NCBI GenBank assembly: GCA_905193765.1
Contig: CAJJPZ010000098.1
Location: 1 to 7,846 of the forward strand
Source of the DNA: an uncultured Eubacterium sp.
Lineage (GTDB): Bacteria > Bacillota > Clostridia > Peptostreptococcales > Anaerovoracaceae
DNA length: 7,846 nucleotides
Reading direction: 5' to 3'
Shown here: one piece after another, positions 5,830 to 7,846 of the stretch
Layout of the letters: each line of letters opens with the position of its first letter
How positions within the stretch are numbered: the first letter of the stretch is position 1
Notes under the pieces: model-generated
Databases searched by the model: none
What the model saw: only the letters and a program-made list of their open reading frames with translations
What the model was told of the DNA's origin: nothing
Program-made: the position numbers and the translations under genes

Positions 5830-7260
5830 ATGAACAAGAAGAAAATGCTTACAACAGGACTTGCGGTAGCACTTGCAGTACTGCTGCTGATCGGGGGAGG
5901 CACCTTTGCATATCTTCAGAGCAACTCTGACGACGTGAAGAACTCCTTCAAAACCAACAAAGTAATGGTGGACCTGGCGGAAACGACAGGCACGGACTAT
6001 GATATCATCCCGGGAACTACAGAGAAGAAAGACCCGACAGTGACAGTTGACGCTACAGTAGATGCGTATGTATACGTTGAAGTCAAGGACGCTACCGGCG
6101 GTCTGGTGGACTATACTGTCGCAGACGGATGGAAAGCCCTGCCGGGCTTCGACGGTGTGTACTACCGTGAAGTTGCAAAGGCTGACGCTGAACAGACTTT
6201 CGGTGTCCTGAAGGATAACAAGGTAACATACAGCGAAGCTCTTGAAAACAGCGACATGCTGGGTGAAGACGGAACGCTGAAGGACGGCGTGGAACTGACA
6301 TTCAAGGCGTACGCTATCCAGCAGAATGGCTTCGACGATGCAGTGGCAGCATACAAGCAGGTACCGGCAGAAGCAGGAACTACAGCGGACGTTGAAAAAG
6401 CTGTAAAGGCAGGAAAAGCAGTAGAGCTGACAGATGATGTTACTGTAAAGGCACAGATCCTCGGAGATGAGAACGTAAAGATAGACCTCAACGGCAAGAC
6501 TATGACTGTAAAAGGCTCTTACACTGAAGTTGCAGACGGTGAAAGCCTTGTTCTGGAAAACGGAACTGTAAAATGGTTGAATAAGGCAACAAGCCCTGTA
6601 GCTATCCAGATGAAGACCGGTTCAACAGCTAAACTGAAGAACATAACTTCAGACCTTGGAGACAACTGCATCCTGGTAACTGACGGTACAGAAGGCGCAA
6701 CTCTGGATATCATAGATTCAACGCTGACGACTAAGTGTTACTATGCAGTGAACACCAATGCAGCAAACAATAAAACAGGTAAAGAAGTCGTTATAAACAT
6801 AAAGAATTCAGAGCTCACAGCACATTACTCATCAAATGATGACACAGCTATCCTTTTCAATATCCCAGGTACTCTGAACATAGAGGGATCAACAATCACA
6901 GGTGACAGACAGGCAGTGATCGTTCGCTGCGGAACTGCAAACATCAAGGACAGCAAACTGGTATGCACAGCAGCGGTAGACACGAGCCTGTGGGCTAAAT
7001 ATGACAATGCAAAATGGGGATCCGGCAACGAGGTTCCTGTAGCAGCACTGGTAGCAGGAAACCGTTCAGATGAATTAGCATACCCGCATGACACAACATG
7101 CACAGTAAGCAACACGACATTCACATTAGGCGATGGGCATACAGGCCGCACACCTGTATACGCAGCAGCATACAATGGCCACACGACTACTATCAGCGGC
7201 GTTGCAGACTCCGACATCACACAGTCATGCGGAGATGGCAGCACTATAACCATCAAATAA
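5830..7260 (+). CDS. Exported fibre protein: TasA-like domain fused to a parallel beta-helix
   Basis: A 476-residue secreted protein. MNKKK, a hydrophobic core and GGGTFA give a SipW-type signal cut after Ala27; the mature start YLQSNSDDVKNSFKTNKV fits TasA-like subunits. Residues about 28-172 form a TasA/camelysin-like domain related to the second operon protein. A short linker (EAGTTADVEKAVKAGKAVEL) leads into a right-handed parallel beta-helix at about 198-476, seen as recurring rungs such as VKIDLNGKTMTV, AKLKNITSD, LDIIDSTLT, VVINIKNSEL, LNIEGSTIT, ANIKDSKL and CTVSNTTFTL. The helix has six cysteines (about 280, 303, 367, 379, 424, 467), unusual for a secreted protein of an anaerobe, and may hold disulfides or metal. 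Pectin-lyase-like folds bind or cut polysaccharide, but no catalytic motif is recognised, so an adhesin or structural role is more likely. No anchor is present. It is the last gene before the terminator and has the strongest ribosome site. Confidence 0.85.
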   Translation: MNKKKMLTTGLAVALAVLLLIGGGTFAYLQSNSDDVKNSFKTNKVMVDLAETTGTDYDIIPGTTEKKDPTVTVDATVDAYVYVEVKDATGGLVDYTVADGWKALPGFDGVYYREVAKADAEQTFGVLKDNKVTYSEALENSDMLGEDGTLKDGVELTFKAYAIQQNGFDDAVAAYKQVPAEAGTTADVEKAVKAGKAVELTDDVTVKAQILGDENVKIDLNGKTMTVKGSYTEVADGESLVLENGTVKWLNKATSPVAIQMKTGSTAKLKNITSDLGDNCILVTDGTEGATLDIIDSTLTTKCYYAVNTNAANNKTGKEVVINIKNSELTAHYSSNDDTAILFNIPGTLNIEGSTITGDRQAVIVRCGTANIKDSKLVCTAAVDTSLWAKYDNAKWGSGNEVPVAALVAGNRSDELAYPHDTTCTVSNTTFTLGDGHTGRTPVYAAAYNGHTTTISGVADSDITQSCGDGSTITIK

Positions 7261-7306
7261 ACGAAGCAGGATACATACCGGATTTCCGGATATATATTGT
7301 AGACAG

Positions 7307-7335
7307 AGAGCACTGTTTAGGCAGTGCTCTTTTTT
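7307..7335 (+). terminator. Rho-independent terminator of the fibre operon
   Basis: AGAGCACTG (7307-7315) pairs perfectly with CAGTGCTCT (7322-7330) around a 6-base loop and runs straight into TTTTT. It lies 46 bases after the last stop codon. A small CCGG-ATTT-CCGG dyad (7278-7289) sits between stop and terminator. Confidence 0.93.
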
Positions 7336-7340
7336 GGAGG

Positions 7341-7502
7341 CTTGTCCCCGAATCTACGATTCGGCGGAAAGCCCCATGCGAGAGCCGCAGTGATTTAGCA
7401 CGTGGCGGCTTACCGCTGGAGCTCAGTTCAAATCTATGATTTGGCGCGCAGGCCTCATGCGAGAGTTCCCCGGCTTTAGCCGGAAAGGAACTCACCGATT
7501 CG
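7341..7502. repeat. Two tandem, diverged 81-bp hairpin-bearing repeats
   Basis: Unit 1 (7341-7421) and unit 2 (7422-7502) align without gaps over their first half. Each has a short hairpin: CCGAATC-TAC-GATTCGG at 7348-7364 and CAAATC-TAT-GATTTG at 7429-7443. Stem changes (CG to AT/GC) are matched on both sides, as in conserved RNA or cruciform structure. CATGCGAGAG follows in both (7375-7384, 7456-7465), then a second hairpin. In unit 1 it is AGCCGC/GCGGCT (7383-7388, 7405-7410); in unit 2 it is GAGTTCC/GGAACTC (7463-7469, 7487-7493) enclosing CCGGC-TTTA-GCCGG. No protein gene is supported here. These look like an intergenic repeat family. Confidence 0.6.
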
Positions 7503-7541
7503 TTTTGCCAAGCGGATCGCCTTACGGCTCTCCGGGCAAAA
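7503..7541. repeat. Long hairpin following the tandem repeats
   Basis: TTTTGCC (7503-7509) pairs with GGCAAAA (7535-7541), enclosing CGGA/TCCG and a further GCC/GGC pairing. The whole 39-base stretch can fold into one nested hairpin. It starts exactly where a third 81-bp unit would begin, though its sequence is not clearly related to the first two. Confidence 0.45.
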
Positions 7542-7582
7542 AGGCAACGTTCGCTGTATTTGTTGCTGTGCGGCAGGTGCAG

Positions 7583-7806
7583 GGTAGAGAAATACGGAGA
7601 AATTTTTCAAAAACCTACGCTGACCTGCTGTGGCATGTGATGGCCTGGCAGGTCAATGGTCAGATGGTAGAGTTTCGGGCTGTAAATTTTCAAAAATCTA
7701 CTATCAGTCCGGGAAATATCAGGCTGACATGCAGTGATGCGGGAAAATGAGACTGATCCAGCTCTGGTGGGTAGGTTTTCCTGAAAGGATCCTCGCAAAC
7801 TCTACC
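7583..7806. repeat. Three 36-bp GGTAG...CTAC units, two direct and one inverted
   Basis: Copies lie at 7583-7618 and 7666-7701 (forward) and 7771-7806 (inverted). The two forward copies share GGTAGAG at the start and a TTTTCAAAAA-(C/T)-CTAC end with identical internal spacing. The inverted copy read on the reverse strand starts GGTAGAGTTT and ends AACCTAC, also 36 bases. Copy 2 and copy 3 share ATGGTAGAGTTT including the two bases before the unit. Each unit can close on itself through GTAG/CTAC. Between them are further dyads: TGACCTGC/GCAGGTCA (7621-7628, 7648-7655) and ATCAGTC/GACTGAT (7703-7709, 7751-7757). This is not a CRISPR: only three copies, unequal gaps of 47 and 69 bases, and one is inverted. 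Confidence 0.55.
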
Positions 7807-7807
7807 A

Positions 7808-7836
7808 TTGACAGCCTGTACAGAAACCGTGATGAT
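7808..7836 (+). promoter_or_regulatory. Possible weak promoter at the right edge
   Basis: TTGACA at 7808-7813 is a perfect -35, followed after 17 bases by GATGAT (7831-7836), four of six matches to the -10. It points off the right edge, so what it would drive cannot be seen. A chance match is quite possible. Confidence 0.22.
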
Positions 7837-7846
7837 CTGCCGCCGG

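Noticed and set aside
5007..5903. 298-codon reverse-strand frame across the operon
   Set aside because: It is the shadow of the Thr/Glu/Ser-rich and neighbouring genes; its translation is low-complexity S/V-rich and it has no ribosome site. The forward genes are firmly supported.
7436..7750. A 104-codon forward frame in the right-hand repeat region
   Set aside because: It runs across the hairpin repeats and two 36-bp units, has no proper ribosome site, and its composition changes along its length. It is best explained as an open frame through structured repeats.
7583..7806. CRISPR array, suggested by 36-bp repeats
   Set aside because: There are only three imperfect copies with variable cores, one of them inverted, with unequal gaps and no cas genes.
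7747..7846. Open forward frame from ATG 7747 to the window end (33 codons, MRLIQLWWVGF)
   Set aside because: It has no spaced Shine-Dalgarno (GGGAAA directly abuts the ATG), it contains the inverted 36-bp unit, and it is cut by the edge, so coding cannot be supported.

Overview
The window reads as part of the chromosome of a low-to-mid GC Gram-positive anaerobe, most likely one of the Clostridia (Lachnospiraceae or a near relative). This rests on protein family content (SipW/TasA-type secretion, a KTGD-type wall-anchor tail, Cys-rich surface repeats, an Rpn-family nuclease), on strong AGGAGG-type ribosome sites and on sigma-A-like promoters. No rRNA, tRNA, insertion sequence or CRISPR array was seen.

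Layout. (1) 1-232: AT-rich upstream DNA with a good promoter (TTGATA/TATGAT) for the first gene. (2) 233-2542 (+): a large secreted surface protein with a signal peptide, about ten Cys/His-containing repeats, an Ig-like module and a C-terminal fibronectin III-like domain. (3) 2543-2733: a convergent intergenic region with a probably bidirectional terminator and several dyads. (4) 2734-3687 (-): an Rpn/PD-(D/E)XK-family protein whose promoter lies inside a 33-bp dyad. (5) 3705-4086: a divergent regulatory region with three AAGTTA direct repeats spaced exactly 11 bp, a strong promoter (TTTACA-17-TAGAAT, extended -10) and a roughly 140-nt leader that can fold over the first ribosome site. (6) 4087-7260 (+): a four-gene operon: sipW-like signal peptidase, a TasA/camelysin-like subunit, a very small Pro/Thr/Glu-rich wall-anchor protein, and a TasA-like domain fused to a parallel beta-helix. 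It ends in a textbook terminator at 7307-7335. (7) 7336-7846: no convincing gene, but tandem hairpin repeats of about 81 bp, further hairpins, and three 36-bp GGTAG...CTAC units (two direct, one inverted).

How the genes may work together. The ER-type signal peptidase at the head of the operon is expected to process the three following proteins, each of which carries a SipW-dependent type of signal sequence (aromatic/small residue before W/Y, then an N-x-F or S-F motif about 12 residues later). By analogy with tapA-sipW-tasA of Bacillus subtilis, the operon probably builds an extracellular fibre. The small third protein would tether it to the wall or membrane, and the beta-helix protein would be a decorated subunit or adhesive tip. 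This assembly role is inference; the signal peptidase and the shared signal type are directly visible. The AT-rich surface protein and the Rpn gene upstream are separate transcription units with visibly different base composition.
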